From assembly GCA_018711755.1 (NCBI GenBank), contig DVHY01000075.1, positions 1 to 16,294 of the forward strand: a stretch of 16,294 bases of DNA. Direction: 5' to 3'. The stretch is from Candidatus Limivicinus faecipullorum (GTDB lineage Bacteria > Bacillota > Clostridia > Oscillospirales > Oscillospiraceae). The position numbers and the translations under genes are program-made. Shown here one piece after another: positions 1-7,822 of this stretch; the first letter of the stretch is position 1, and each line of letters opens with the position of its first letter. The notes below the pieces were generated by a model. The model made no database searches, was not told where the DNA came from, and saw only the letters and a program-made list of their open reading frames with translations.

Positions 1-63
1 CCTCGCAGGGGCGAGCTATCTCCCGCTTCATCGCATAATACTCCCGTGCTCTCGCACACGAGC
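1..63 (-). promoter_or_regulatory. Start of a leftward leader or gene, possibly a T-box riboswitch (cut by window edge)
   Basis: This is the first transcribed stretch after the promoter at 70-98. Two readings are possible. First, an ATG at 31-29 follows GGGAG by nine bases and would begin a peptide MKREIARPCE that runs off the edge. Second, the stretch GATGAAG-GGGAG-ATAG at about 32-16 resembles the base of Stem I of T-box leaders, which usually starts close to the transcription start, and a small hairpin (CTCGC/GCGAG) follows at 2-15. The specifier loop and the T-box sequence would lie outside the window, so neither reading can be settled. Confidence 0.3.
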
Positions 64-69
64 TCAAAT

Positions 70-98
70 AATATACCAATTATTGCCCCCAATGTCAA
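70..98 (-). promoter_or_regulatory. Strong sigma-A promoter reading leftward out of the window
   Basis: On the minus strand there is TTGACA (93-98), a 17-base spacer, then TATATT (70-75). A TG two bases upstream of the -10 box also makes it an extended -10 promoter. Transcription should begin near position 63 and leave the window to the left. It lies just past the terminator of the secA operon, so it opens a new transcription unit. It is the closest to consensus of all promoters seen here. Confidence 0.75.
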
Positions 99-166
99 TA
101 GAAAATTCTCTTTTCTGTAAAAATTTTTTGCATATTTTTTGTGCAGGCTCCACGAAATTTAAAAAA

Positions 167-197
167 GGAAAAGGCCGGGGCTATCCCGGCCTTTTTC
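167..197 (-). terminator. Terminator at the end of the secA operon
   Basis: A 7-bp GC stem (173-179 with 185-191) around a 5-base loop is extended by A-T pairs on both sides. Read leftward, the stem is followed by TTTTCC and then TTTTTT, the usual intrinsic terminator layout. It lies about 50 bases past the stop of the small LysR gene and before the next leftward promoter. The T run on the other side means it could also stop rightward transcripts. Confidence 0.85.
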
Positions 198-244
198 CTG
201 CGCTTTGCCACGCAATATCTTGTGGTCTGCCGGGTCTGCAAGCC

Positions 245-517
245 CTATTCCCCGGCCTCCTCCATGCTCTTCAGCTTCATCTCCAGCCTGTCCGCCGCAG
301 AGAGCAGCTCCGCCCCCTCTTCCAGCAGCAGCTCTCCGGCCCCGGTGAGGGCCAGCTGACGGTTGGAGCGGCTGATGAGCTTTACTCCCAGCTCCTTTTC
401 CAGGGCGGACACCGTCCGGCTGACGGTGGAGCGGCTGGTATAGAGGCTGCGCCCGGCGGCGGAGAAGCTGCCGCTGCGGGCGGCGGACACGAACATCCTC
501 AGCTGTTCCAGCTCCAT
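245..517 (-). CDS. LysR-type DNA-binding protein lacking the effector domain (90 aa)
   Basis: The 90-residue product matches the winged helix-turn-helix of LysR regulators. It opens with MELEQLRMFVSAARSGSFSA, has the helix-turn-helix at about residues 17-45, and the wing region (LGVKLISRSNRQLALT) to about residue 58. About 30 residues of the linker helix follow, ending SMEEAGE. Full LysR proteins have about 300 residues with a ligand-binding domain, which is absent here. No remnant of it is readable before the terminator, so this looks like a finished small protein and not a fresh truncation. The start is supported by GGGAG four bases before ATG and lies ten bases after the cdd stop. The linker helix is the LysR dimer interface, so it may still dimerise and bind DNA. 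Target genes are unknown. Confidence 0.8.
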   Translation of the reverse strand: MELEQLRMFVSAARSGSFSAAGRSLYTSRSTVSRTVSALEKELGVKLISRSNRQLALTGAGELLLEEGAELLSAADRLEMKLKSMEEAGE

Positions 518-527
518 GGCTCCCGGC

Positions 528-908
528 TCAGTAATTGAAGGTATAGGGCAGCAGCTCCGAGAGCTTATAGCTCACATAGCGGTCCCCGGCCTTGGCGCAG
601 AGCACCTCCATATCCGGGGAGAACTCCGCCAGGAACTGACGGCAGGCCCCGCAGGGGGTACACCAGTTTTCGCTGTCGGCATAGATGGCTATGCGGCGAA
701 ACTCCCTGTGTCCCTCGCTCACCGCCTTGCAGCAGGCTGTGCGCTCGGCGCAGATGGTACTGCCAAGAGCGGCGTTCTCCACGTTGCAGCCGGTATACAC
801 CGTACCGTCGCTGCACTCCAGGGCTGCTCCCACAGGGAAGCGGGAATAGGGGACATAGGCGTTCAGCGAAGCCTTCTTCGCCTTGGACATAAGTTCTCTG
901 TCAGTCAT
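528..908 (-). CDS. cdd: Cytidine deaminase
   Basis: This converts cytidine and deoxycytidine to uridine and deoxyuridine in pyrimidine salvage. The 126-residue length fits the short homotetrameric class. Zinc ligands are C53 in TICAERTA, with catalytic E55, and C86 and C89 in PCGACRQ. The substrate-binding segment YSRFPVGAALE sits at 21-31. I chose the ATG at 908 because GGAGAGGGAG lies just before it and because family members start close to this point. A longer in-frame start at 971 would lie deep within the upstream gene. The first eight bases overlap the end of the solute-binding protein gene (ATGACTGA), which suggests translational coupling. The enzyme is cytosolic. Confidence 0.95.
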   Translation of the reverse strand: MTDRELMSKAKKASLNAYVPYSRFPVGAALECSDGTVYTGCNVENAALGSTICAERTACCKAVSEGHREFRRIAIYADSENWCTPCGACRQFLAEFSPDMEVLCAKAGDRYVSYKLSELLPYTFNY

Positions 909-2511
909 TTTCTCCCTCTCCTTGTTCAGTATTTTCATCGTCCAGTATGATCTCCCAATTTTTGAAATCATACAGGGGATTGCCCAGGTTGGCGTTCAGG
1001 CCCCTTATCATGCCCCGGTGGACGATTATCTCCTGATGCTCAAAGCCTATGGAGATGAGCAGGCCCCGGCTGGCCACATGCTCGTAGAAGGCCTGGTACA
1101 TGCTGGAGCGGGTGGCGTCGGAGGCGGCCAGATAATCCTCCAGGTAGCCCTGGAAAATGGTGTCGGTGCTGCGGGAATAGTTCAGTTCGTCCTCCGGGTC
1201 CAGCAGCTCCGTCAAATCAAAGTTGTTGCGCAGCTTCACCTCGCCGTAGTACATGTCGAACTCGCCCTCCTCCAGGGCGGTCATGTAGTCGTCCCAGGTC
1301 AGCTCCTGCACGTCTATCTTAAGGCCTATGGTGGCCATATCCTCGGCAAACTTATGGCACATGCCGGTCTTTGCGCTGCTGTCGCTGCACACGATGAGCT
1401 TCAGAGTGGCGTCCTCCCCGGCGGACATGTACTCCAGCCAGCCGTCCCCGTCATAGTCCTTCAGTCCCGCATTCTCCAGGATGGATTTGCAGGAGTTCAG
1501 GTTGTACTCCATGGTCTGGGCATAGAGCTCCGGATAGGCAGCACAGGTGGGATACATGGCCACGGGGGTGCCCACGCCGTTGCCGTGGAGCAGCTCCTCG
1601 GCAAAGTAGTCCCGGTCGAAGGCGTAGTTCATGGCCATGCGTATGGTGTCGTAGCGGCCCAAGGGGCTCTCGTTGTTGAACTGTATATAGTGGAGGTTGG
1701 TGGTGGGATAGCTGCGTATCTCACTGGTGCGGGCGTAGCCCAGGTTGGTATAACTGGAGGGGTCGTTGATGACCACGTCTATGATGCCGTCGTCAAAGGC
1801 GCTGATGATGCTCTCGGCGGAGGCATACTCCTTCAGGTACACCGTGTCCACCGGCAGGTCCCGGTAATCCTCGTAACCCTCATAGGCCACCAGGGCGGTA
1901 TAGTCCGCATTGTATGTATAGGGCCCGCTGCCGGTGGGCCGGGGCTCGTTCATCTCGCCGTATTTTATAATAGGTATGTTCAGCAGCTTCACGAACTGGG
2001 TATCCCCTATGCCCAATGTGACATAGAAGTTCTCGTCGTCATAGCCGGCCCCCTGGAAGCTGGAGAAGCGCCCCCTGTAGCGGTCGGAGTTGATGGCCAT
2101 ATTCAGAGAATAGCTCAGATCCCGGCCGGTCACCGGCGTGCCGTCGTGGAAAGTGTGCCCCTCCCCTATCTTGAAGGTCCAGCTCTTGCCGTCCTCGGTG
2201 CAGCTCCACTCGGTGAGCACGTTTGGGATGGCCTCGAAGTTGTTGTCCACCTCCACCATGTTCTCGTACACCAGGCTGCACACCAGCTGGTTGGAGCGGT
2301 TGGTGGCTATGAGGGGATTGAAGGAGTAGTTGGTGTTGCAGTTGAGGGAGAACACATTGTCCGCCCCCAGATTGCGGGTCACGTCCTTGCCCTCGGTGGA
2401 GTCCGGGATGCCGGCATAGGGGTCGTCGCTGTCGCTGCTGCTGCAGCCGGTGCAGCTGAGCAGCATGGCCAGAGCCAACAGCAGCGTCAGCATCTTAAAG
2501 CGTATCTTCAT
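901..2511 (-). CDS. Family 5 extracellular solute-binding lipoprotein
   Basis: The 536-residue product is a binding protein of the peptide/nickel (SBP_bac_5) type. It starts with a basic segment and a hydrophobic core (residues 8-19), then LSCTGC, a lipoprotein signal with the lipidated cysteine at C20 or C23. A Ser/Asp-rich tether follows. Family features include the early segment SFNPLIATNRS, the FHDGTPVTGRDLSYS motif near residues 120-134, and the SGPYTY loop. The C-terminus is acidic. It should be anchored on the outer face of the membrane and bind small peptides or similar solutes. No ABC permease or ATPase gene is nearby, so it must share a transporter encoded elsewhere or act as a sensor or chaperone. 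AAGGAG precedes its ATG, 13 bases after pgeF. The ligand cannot be read from the sequence. Confidence 0.88.
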   Translation of the reverse strand: MKIRFKMLTLLLALAMLLSCTGCSSSDSDDPYAGIPDSTEGKDVTRNLGADNVFSLNCNTNYSFNPLIATNRSNQLVCSLVYENMVEVDNNFEAIPNVLTEWSCTEDGKSWTFKIGEGHTFHDGTPVTGRDLSYSLNMAINSDRYRGRFSSFQGAGYDDENFYVTLGIGDTQFVKLLNIPIIKYGEMNEPRPTGSGPYTYNADYTALVAYEGYEDYRDLPVDTVYLKEYASAESIISAFDDGIIDVVINDPSSYTNLGYARTSEIRSYPTTNLHYIQFNNESPLGRYDTIRMAMNYAFDRDYFAEELLHGNGVGTPVAMYPTCAAYPELYAQTMEYNLNSCKSILENAGLKDYDGDGWLEYMSAGEDATLKLIVCSDSSAKTGMCHKFAEDMATIGLKIDVQELTWDDYMTALEEGEFDMYYGEVKLRNNFDLTELLDPEDELNYSRSTDTIFQGYLEDYLAASDATRSSMYQAFYEHVASRGLLISIGFEHQEIIVHRGMIRGLNANLGNPLYDFKNWEIILDDENTEQGEGEND

Positions 2512-2524
2512 GTATCTCTCCTTA

Positions 2525-3316
2525 TCAAAGAACTATGGCCGCCCCCTGGCTGCCCCGGTCCCCCCTGGTGTAGCGGTGGGACCAGTACTTGTCATGGCTG
2601 CACATGGTGCACTCTGTGGATATGTCTATATTCTCCGCCTTCACTCCCAGCTGCATCAGCCGCCGGGCGTTGGCCGCCCTCAGGTCCACCATGGTCTTCC
2701 CGTCCTCCCGGCGGTCGAAAAGGCCCCGGGTATCTCCTCCCAGGTACTTCTCTATGGCCAGGGGCACGTCGTCGTCGGTCTCGAAGCAGCAGCGGCCTAT
2801 GGAGGGGCCTATGGCCGCCCGGATGCTCTCCGGCGCGGCTCCCAGGCTCTCCATCTTGTCCAGGGCGTTTTTCAGTATATCCCCCACGGAGCTGCGCCAG
2901 CCGCAGTGTATTGCCCCGGCCACGGAATGTTCCCCGTCCCACAGCAGCACCGGCACGCAGTCGGCCACCATGCACAGTATGGGCAGGCCCTTCACGCCGG
3001 TGACTATGCCGTCGGCCTCATAGGGCACCGGGGACATGCACACATGCCTGTCCTCTTCCGTCACTATGCGCACCTGATTGCCGTGGACCTGCTTTGTAAC
3101 GGCCATGCCGTCTATGCCCACGCCCATGAGGGCGCAGAGGCGGCGGTAATTCTCCCTCACGGCCTCCGGGTCGTCCCCCCGGTTCGCCCCCAGGTTCAGG
3201 GAACTGAAGCCCCCCTTGCTCACCCCGCCATAGCGGGTGGTGAAAGCGTGGCGGGCGCCTATTATGTCCGAGCTCATGTATATGAGCCCGTTTTCATTGT
3301 TCTCTTTAAAGCTCAT
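2525..3316 (-). CDS. pgeF: PgeF/YfiH/LACC1-family protein (peptidoglycan editing factor or purine nucleoside phosphorylase)
   Basis: The 263 residues match the YfiH (DUF152) family in length and motifs: KQVHGN (H78), VADCVPV (C120) and AIHCGWR (H137). The two histidines and the cysteine form the family's metal site. Also visible are RYGGVSKGGFSSLNLG at 28-43 and AAIGPSIGRCCFE. Family members were once called laccases. They are now tied to purine nucleoside phosphorolysis and adenosine deamination (LACC1 group), or to removing wrongly built L-Ser muropeptide precursors (E. coli PgeF). Which role applies here is not visible. The start has CGGAG five bases before ATG, and a small hairpin sits just upstream. 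Expected to be cytosolic. Confidence 0.9.
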   Translation of the reverse strand: MSFKENNENGLIYMSSDIIGARHAFTTRYGGVSKGGFSSLNLGANRGDDPEAVRENYRRLCALMGVGIDGMAVTKQVHGNQVRIVTEEDRHVCMSPVPYEADGIVTGVKGLPILCMVADCVPVLLWDGEHSVAGAIHCGWRSSVGDILKNALDKMESLGAAPESIRAAIGPSIGRCCFETDDDVPLAIEKYLGGDTRGLFDRREDGKTMVDLRAANARRLMQLGVKAENIDISTECTMCSHDKYWSHRYTRGDRGSQGAAIVL

Positions 3317-3327
3317 GGCATCTCCGT

Positions 3328-3344
3328 CCTGCCGGGCGGGCAGG
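3328..3344 (-). other. Small hairpin between secA and pgeF
   Basis: CCTGCC (3328-3333) pairs with GGCAGG (3339-3344) around a five-base loop. In the leftward transcript it sits just ahead of the pgeF ribosome-binding site. No T run follows on that strand, so it is not a terminator. It could tune pgeF translation or RNA processing after secA. Confidence 0.4.
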
Positions 3345-3358
3345 CTTTTACTGTACCT

Positions 3359-6130
3359 TTACTGGTTCCTGCCGCAGCATTCCTTGTATTTCAGTCTCCG
3401 GCTGCCGTCGGCCTTCATCTTGCCGCAGGGGCAGGGGTCGTTGCGGCCGGGCTTGGGAGCCTTCTTCACCGGCTGCTTTTTCACCGGCTCGCCTCCCACG
3501 TTGGCGGCTGCGTTCTTTGCCACGGCCTTGCGCTCTATGGGCTGTTCCCGGCGCACCTGGACGGTGAAGAGCCGGCGCACCGTCTCCTCCCGGATGCCGT
3601 GGACCATGGCCTCGAACATGTCGAAGCCCTCCTGTTTATAGGCGTCTATGGGCTTTACGGCGCCGTAGCCCCTCAGGCCGATACCCCGCTTCAGCTCGCT
3701 CATGGCATCGATATGGTCCATCCAGTACTCGTCCACCACCCGGAGCATGATGACCCGCTCCAGCTCCCGCATCAGAGGAGTGCCGTTGGGGGCCAGGCCG
3801 AAAGCGGCCTCCCGGGCGGCATAGACCTTCTCCGCCAGCTCGTTGACCTTCTCGGCCACCTGCTCCCATTTGGCAAAGCCGCCGAAATCCTCTATCCTCA
3901 GGGTGCCGGGGCGCATGAACAGCTTTTCAAAGGGCTGGAGAGCGGCGTCCAGCTGCTGCTGGCTCTCGGCGGCGGCGCCGCCCAGGCCGTCGGACACGGT
4001 GGAATTGACGAACTCGTGGATCATGTTCATTATCTGCTGCCGGATATCCTCCCCGTCCAGCACCTTGCGGCGCTCGCCGTAGATGATATTCCGCTGCTGG
4101 TTCATCACGTCGTCGTATTCCAGCACGCTCTTTCGGGTCTGGAAGTTCCGGCTCTCCACGGTCTTCTGGGCCTGCTCTATGGCCCCGGAGAGCATCTTGT
4201 GGTCCAGAGGCATGTCCTCGTCAACCTTCAGCGTCTCCATCATATTCATTATCCGCTCCGAGCCGAAAAGCCGCATAACGTCGTCTGTAAGGGCCAGGTA
4301 GAAGCGGCTCTCGCCCGGGTCCCCCTGGCGGCCTGCACGGCCTCTCAGCTGGTTGTCTATACGCCTTGACTCGTGGCGCTCGGTGCCCAGGATGAACAGG
4401 CCCCCGGCCGCTCTCACCTTCTCCGCCTCGTCGTCGGTGACGGCCTTGTGCTCCTTCATCTTTTGGGCAAAGAGGCTGCGGGCCTCCAGAATGTCCTTGT
4501 CCTGAGTGTCCCCGTAGCCGGTGGCCTCGCTGATTACCTCCTCGGAATAGCCCGCCTTGCGCAGGTCGTTCTTGGCCAGGTACTCGGCGTTGCCCCCCAG
4601 CATGATATCCGTGCCTCGGCCGGCCATGTTGGTGGCGATGGTGACGGCGCCCAGCTTGCCCGCCTGGGCCACTATCTCCGCTTCCTTCTCATGGTACTTG
4701 GCGTTCAGCACCGTGTGGGGGATGCCCCGCTTTTTCAGCAGGGAGGACAGGTATTCGCTCTTCTCTATGGACACGGTGCCCACCAGCACCGGCTGCCCCT
4801 TCTCATGGCAGGCGGCTATCTGCTCGATGATGGCCCGGTTCTTCCCCGTCTCGTTTTTATACACCACGTCCGGGTCGTCCAGGCGGATGACCGGCTTGTT
4901 TGTGGGTATCTCGATGATGTCCAGGCGGTATATGGCCTCGAACTCCTCCGCCTCGGTGACGGCAGTGCCGGTCATGCCGGAGAGCTTGTTATACAGGCGG
5001 AAGTAGTTCTGGAAGGTGATGGTGGCCAGGGTCTTGTTCTCCTTCTGCACGTCCACGTGCTCCTTGGCCTCTATGGCCTGGTGGAGCCCCTCGGAGTAGC
5101 GGCGGCCCAGCATCAGGCGGCCGGTGAACTCATCCACGATGATGATCTCCCCGTCCTTGACTATATAGTCGATATCCCGCTTCATTATGCCGTGGGCCTT
5201 CAGGGCCTGGTTTATATGGTGGCTGAGGGTGGCGTTTTCCATGTCCGCCAGGTTCTCCAGGTTGAAGGCCTTCTCCGCCTTGGCTATGCCCCGGGCAGTG
5301 AGAGTGGCGGTTTTGGCCTTCTCGTCCACCACGTAGTCGGCGTCCAGGTCCTCGTCCTCCTCTTCCTTCTCGTCCACGGAGGTGTAGACCTGCTTTTTAA
5401 GCCTGCTGACAAAATCGTCCGCCCGGCGGTACAGGTCGGTGCTCTCGTCCCCCTGGCCGGAGATTATCAGCGGGGTCCTGGCCTCGTCTATGAGTATGGA
5501 GTCCACCTCGTCCACGATGGCAAAGGCGTGGCCCCTCTGCACCATGCTCTCCTTATACAGGGCCATGTTGTCCCTCAGGTAGTCGAAGCCCATCTCGTTG
5601 TTGGTGCCGTAGGTGATGTCGCAGTTGTAGGCCGCCCGGCGCTCATCGTTGTTCAGGCCGTGGACGATAAGGCCCACGCTCAGGCCCATGAAGCGGTGGA
5701 CCTTGCCCATCCACTCGCTGTCGCGCTTTGCCAGATAGTCGTTGACGGTGACTATGTGTACCCCTTCCCCGGCCAGGGCATTGAGGTAGGCGGGGAGCAC
5801 GGCCACCAGGGTCTTGCCTTCGCCGGTCTTCATCTCGGCTATGCGCCCCTGGTGCAGCACTATGCCGCCGATAAGCTGCACTCTGAAGGGTTTCATCCCC
5901 AGCACACGCCAGGCCGCCTCCCTGACGGCGGCAAAAGCCTCCGGCAGTATATCGTCCAGCGTCTCCCCCTGGGCCAGGCGCTCCTTGAATTCCCCGGTCT
6001 TTTCCCTCAGCTCCTTGTCGCTGAGGGCGGAGTACTCCCCGTCCAGAGCCTCTATCTTGTCTACTATGGGATATATTTTCTTCAGCTCCCTGTCGGAATA
6101 GGAGCCGAACAGCTTGTTAAGTATGCCCAT
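3359..6130 (-). CDS. secA: Protein translocase ATPase SecA
   Basis: SecA is the motor that pushes pre-proteins through SecYEG. All domains are visible in the 923 residues. NBD1 has the Walker A motif MKTGEGKT (100-107) and the DEVD box (207-210). The pre-protein cross-linking domain starts around residue 228 and has an acidic patch (EKEEEDEDLDAD). NBD2 carries the motifs NMAGRGTDIMLGG and QLRGRAGRQGD, followed by the helical scaffold and wing domains. The C-terminal zinc knuckle is preceded by a Lys/Ala/Pro linker. The length is at the upper end for Gram-positive SecA1. The knuckle is odd: C900, C902, C918 and C919 give CxCx15CC, where the usual spacing is CxCx8C(C/H). It is the first gene of the five-gene leftward operon. 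AAAGG lies about ten bases before ATG. Confidence 0.98.
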   Translation of the reverse strand: MGILNKLFGSYSDRELKKIYPIVDKIEALDGEYSALSDKELREKTGEFKERLAQGETLDDILPEAFAAVREAAWRVLGMKPFRVQLIGGIVLHQGRIAEMKTGEGKTLVAVLPAYLNALAGEGVHIVTVNDYLAKRDSEWMGKVHRFMGLSVGLIVHGLNNDERRAAYNCDITYGTNNEMGFDYLRDNMALYKESMVQRGHAFAIVDEVDSILIDEARTPLIISGQGDESTDLYRRADDFVSRLKKQVYTSVDEKEEEDEDLDADYVVDEKAKTATLTARGIAKAEKAFNLENLADMENATLSHHINQALKAHGIMKRDIDYIVKDGEIIIVDEFTGRLMLGRRYSEGLHQAIEAKEHVDVQKENKTLATITFQNYFRLYNKLSGMTGTAVTEAEEFEAIYRLDIIEIPTNKPVIRLDDPDVVYKNETGKNRAIIEQIAACHEKGQPVLVGTVSIEKSEYLSSLLKKRGIPHTVLNAKYHEKEAEIVAQAGKLGAVTIATNMAGRGTDIMLGGNAEYLAKNDLRKAGYSEEVISEATGYGDTQDKDILEARSLFAQKMKEHKAVTDDEAEKVRAAGGLFILGTERHESRRIDNQLRGRAGRQGDPGESRFYLALTDDVMRLFGSERIMNMMETLKVDEDMPLDHKMLSGAIEQAQKTVESRNFQTRKSVLEYDDVMNQQRNIIYGERRKVLDGEDIRQQIMNMIHEFVNSTVSDGLGGAAAESQQQLDAALQPFEKLFMRPGTLRIEDFGGFAKWEQVAEKVNELAEKVYAAREAAFGLAPNGTPLMRELERVIMLRVVDEYWMDHIDAMSELKRGIGLRGYGAVKPIDAYKQEGFDMFEAMVHGIREETVRRLFTVQVRREQPIERKAVAKNAAANVGGEPVKKQPVKKAPKPGRNDPCPCGKMKADGSRRLKYKECCGRNQ

Positions 6131-6192
6131 TTCACTGTGCCTTTCTGACTTTATTTCCGGGCCTCAGCCGGGCCCATGCCTATACGGGGCTT

Positions 6193-6201
6193 ATTGTAGC
6201 A
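6193..6201 (-). promoter_or_regulatory. Extended -10 promoter for the secA operon
   Basis: On the minus strand TGCTACAAT matches the extended -10 form (TGnTATAAT, one mismatch). No good -35 box is present, only a T-rich stretch at the right distance. Transcription would start near 6186, about 55 bases before the secA ATG. The leader holds a GC hairpin (GGGCC/GGCCC) that has no T tail and so does not look like a terminator. Confidence 0.6.
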
Positions 6202-6254
6202 CATCTTTGTGAACAAAAAAAGTATAATGTTGTCTGTCCGGGTATATATAATCG

Positions 6255-6283
6255 TTGCCATCCCCGGCTTTTTATGATAAAAT
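6255..6283 (+). promoter_or_regulatory. Sigma-A promoter for the DUF1846 gene
   Basis: TTGCCA (6255-6260), a 17-base spacer and TAAAAT (6278-6283), with TG at 6275-6276 giving an extended -10. Transcription should begin near 6290, so the only usable start codons are downstream of that point. It is arranged back to back with the secA promoter. Confidence 0.75.
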
Positions 6284-6322
6284 TTCTTTTTGTTAAAAAG
6301 AGAAGGGGAGATGCTCTGCCCT

Positions 6323-7807
6323 ATGAACAAGATAGGCTTTGACAACGAGAAATATCTCAAGCTCCAGTCCCAGAATATCCGGGACAGGATAAGCAAATTT
6401 GGCGGGAAACTGTACCTGGAATTCGGCGGCAAGCTCTTTGACGACTACCACGCCTCCCGGGTGGTCCCCGGCTTCAAGCCCGACAGCAAGGTGAACATGC
6501 TGCTGGAAATGAAGGACGATGCGGAGATAGTCATCGCCATCTCCGCCGACGATATCGAGCGCAGCAAGCGCAGGGGCGATCTGGGCATCACCTACGACGA
6601 GGACACCCTCCGCCTTATCGACGCCTTCCGGGGCATCGGCCTCTATATCGGCAGCGTGGTCATCACCCACTACCGGGGCCAGGCCGTGGCCGACCAGTTC
6701 AAAAAGCGGCTGGAGATGCTGGGCATCCGGGTGTACAAGCACTATATAATCCCCGATTACCCCTCCAACGTACCCCTCATCGTCTCCGAAGAGGGCTTCG
6801 GTCTCAACGACTATATTGAGACCCAGCGCAGCCTGGTGGTGGTCACCGCCCCCGGCCCCGGCTCCGGCAAGATGGCCACCTGCCTCAGCCAGCTCTACCA
6901 CGAGCACAAGCGGGGTATCAGCGCCGGCTATGCCAAGTTCGAGACCTTCCCCGTGTGGAACCTGCCCCTCAAGCACCCGGTGAACCTGGCCTACGAGGCC
7001 GCCACCGCCGACCTGGACGACGTGAACATGATAGACCCCTTCCATCTGGAGGCCTACGGCGTCACCACCGTCAACTACAACCGGGACGTGGAGATCTTCC
7101 CTGTCCTGGAGGCCATATTCAAGCGCATCTACGGCTCCAGCCCCTACAAGAGCCCCACGGACATGGGAGTCAATATGCTGGGCTTCTGCATCCAGGACGA
7201 TGAGGTCTGCGTGGAGGCCTCCAAGCAGGAGATACTCCGCCGCTACTATGCCGCCGCCTGCGGCGTGCGCCGGGGCACTTCCGACCCCAACGAGGTGAGG
7301 AAGATAGAGCTCATCATGAATTCCCTGGGCCTCACCCCCGCCGACAGGCCCGTGGTGGCCGCCGCCCTGGACAAGGCGGAAAAGACCGGCGGCCCCGCCG
7401 TGGCCCTGGAGCTCAACGACGGGCGCATCGTCACCGGCAAGACCTCCTCCCTGCTGGGGGCCTCCTCCGCCTGCCTGCTCAACGCCGTGAAGGCCCTGGC
7501 CGGCATCGACAGGAAGCTGCCCCTTATAGCCCCCGGCGTCATCGAGCCTATCCAGCACCTGAAGGTGGAGCACCTGGGCAACCACAACCCCCGGCTCCAC
7601 ACCGATGAGCTGCTCATCGCCCTGTCCATCTGCTCCGTCACCAACCCCATGGCCGGCTGCGCCATCGAACAGCTGGACAATCTCAAAGGCTGCGAGGCCC
7701 ACTCCTCCGTCATCCTCTCCCACGTGGACGAGGACCTGTTCAAAAAGCTGGGCATCAACATCTCCTTCGAGCCCAAATACCAGGCCAAGAAGCTGTTCCA
7801 TAAGTAA
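6323..7807 (+). CDS. UPF0371/DUF1846 family protein, function unknown
   Basis: The 494-residue protein matches the DUF1846 family along its whole length. Examples are the start NKIGFDNEKYLKLQ, GKLYLEFGGKLFDDYHASRV at about 28-47, and GDLGITYDED at 85-94. A P-loop-like stretch APGPGSGKMATCLSQ lies at about 176-190, with GPGSGK at 178-183. Structures of the family are known, but to my knowledge no reaction is established. The glycine-rich loop suggests nucleotide or phosphate binding (inference). I chose the ATG at 6323 because family members begin at this point. AAGGGGAG lies 12 bases upstream, and the in-frame ATG at 6311 directly abuts that site. The gene stands alone between its own promoter and a strong terminator. 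Unlike its neighbours it mostly uses ATC for isoleucine, which hints at high expression. Confidence 0.93.
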   Translation: MNKIGFDNEKYLKLQSQNIRDRISKFGGKLYLEFGGKLFDDYHASRVVPGFKPDSKVNMLLEMKDDAEIVIAISADDIERSKRRGDLGITYDEDTLRLIDAFRGIGLYIGSVVITHYRGQAVADQFKKRLEMLGIRVYKHYIIPDYPSNVPLIVSEEGFGLNDYIETQRSLVVVTAPGPGSGKMATCLSQLYHEHKRGISAGYAKFETFPVWNLPLKHPVNLAYEAATADLDDVNMIDPFHLEAYGVTTVNYNRDVEIFPVLEAIFKRIYGSSPYKSPTDMGVNMLGFCIQDDEVCVEASKQEILRRYYAAACGVRRGTSDPNEVRKIELIMNSLGLTPADRPVVAAALDKAEKTGGPAVALELNDGRIVTGKTSSLLGASSACLLNAVKALAGIDRKLPLIAPGVIEPIQHLKVEHLGNHNPRLHTDELLIALSICSVTNPMAGCAIEQLDNLKGCEAHSSVILSHVDEDLFKKLGINISFEPKYQAKKLFHK

Positions 7808-7822
7808 TTTCTTGCTTACCGG

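Noticed and set aside
83..538. Plus-strand frames over the leftmost intergenic region and the small LysR gene
   Set aside because: They run through the terminator hairpin and lie antisense to the LysR gene.
883..3003. Long open frame on the + strand (706 codons) opposite cdd, the binding protein and pgeF
   Set aside because: It is antisense to three well-supported genes, its product is low-complexity and rich in Gly, Val, His and Ala, and it matches no family. GC-rich codon bias opens such shadow frames.
2450..6148. Two long + strand open frames (2450-4369 and 4373-6148) opposite pgeF and secA
   Set aside because: Both are mirror frames of secA and pgeF with repetitive composition and no family features.
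6151..6432. Small minus-strand frame upstream of secA
   Set aside because: It overlaps the DUF1846 start and both divergent promoters, has no ribosome-binding site and resembles no protein.
6293..7801. 502-codon minus-strand frame opposite the DUF1846 gene
   Set aside because: It is the exact shadow of a conserved gene, and its product is Gly/Val/His-rich without any motif.
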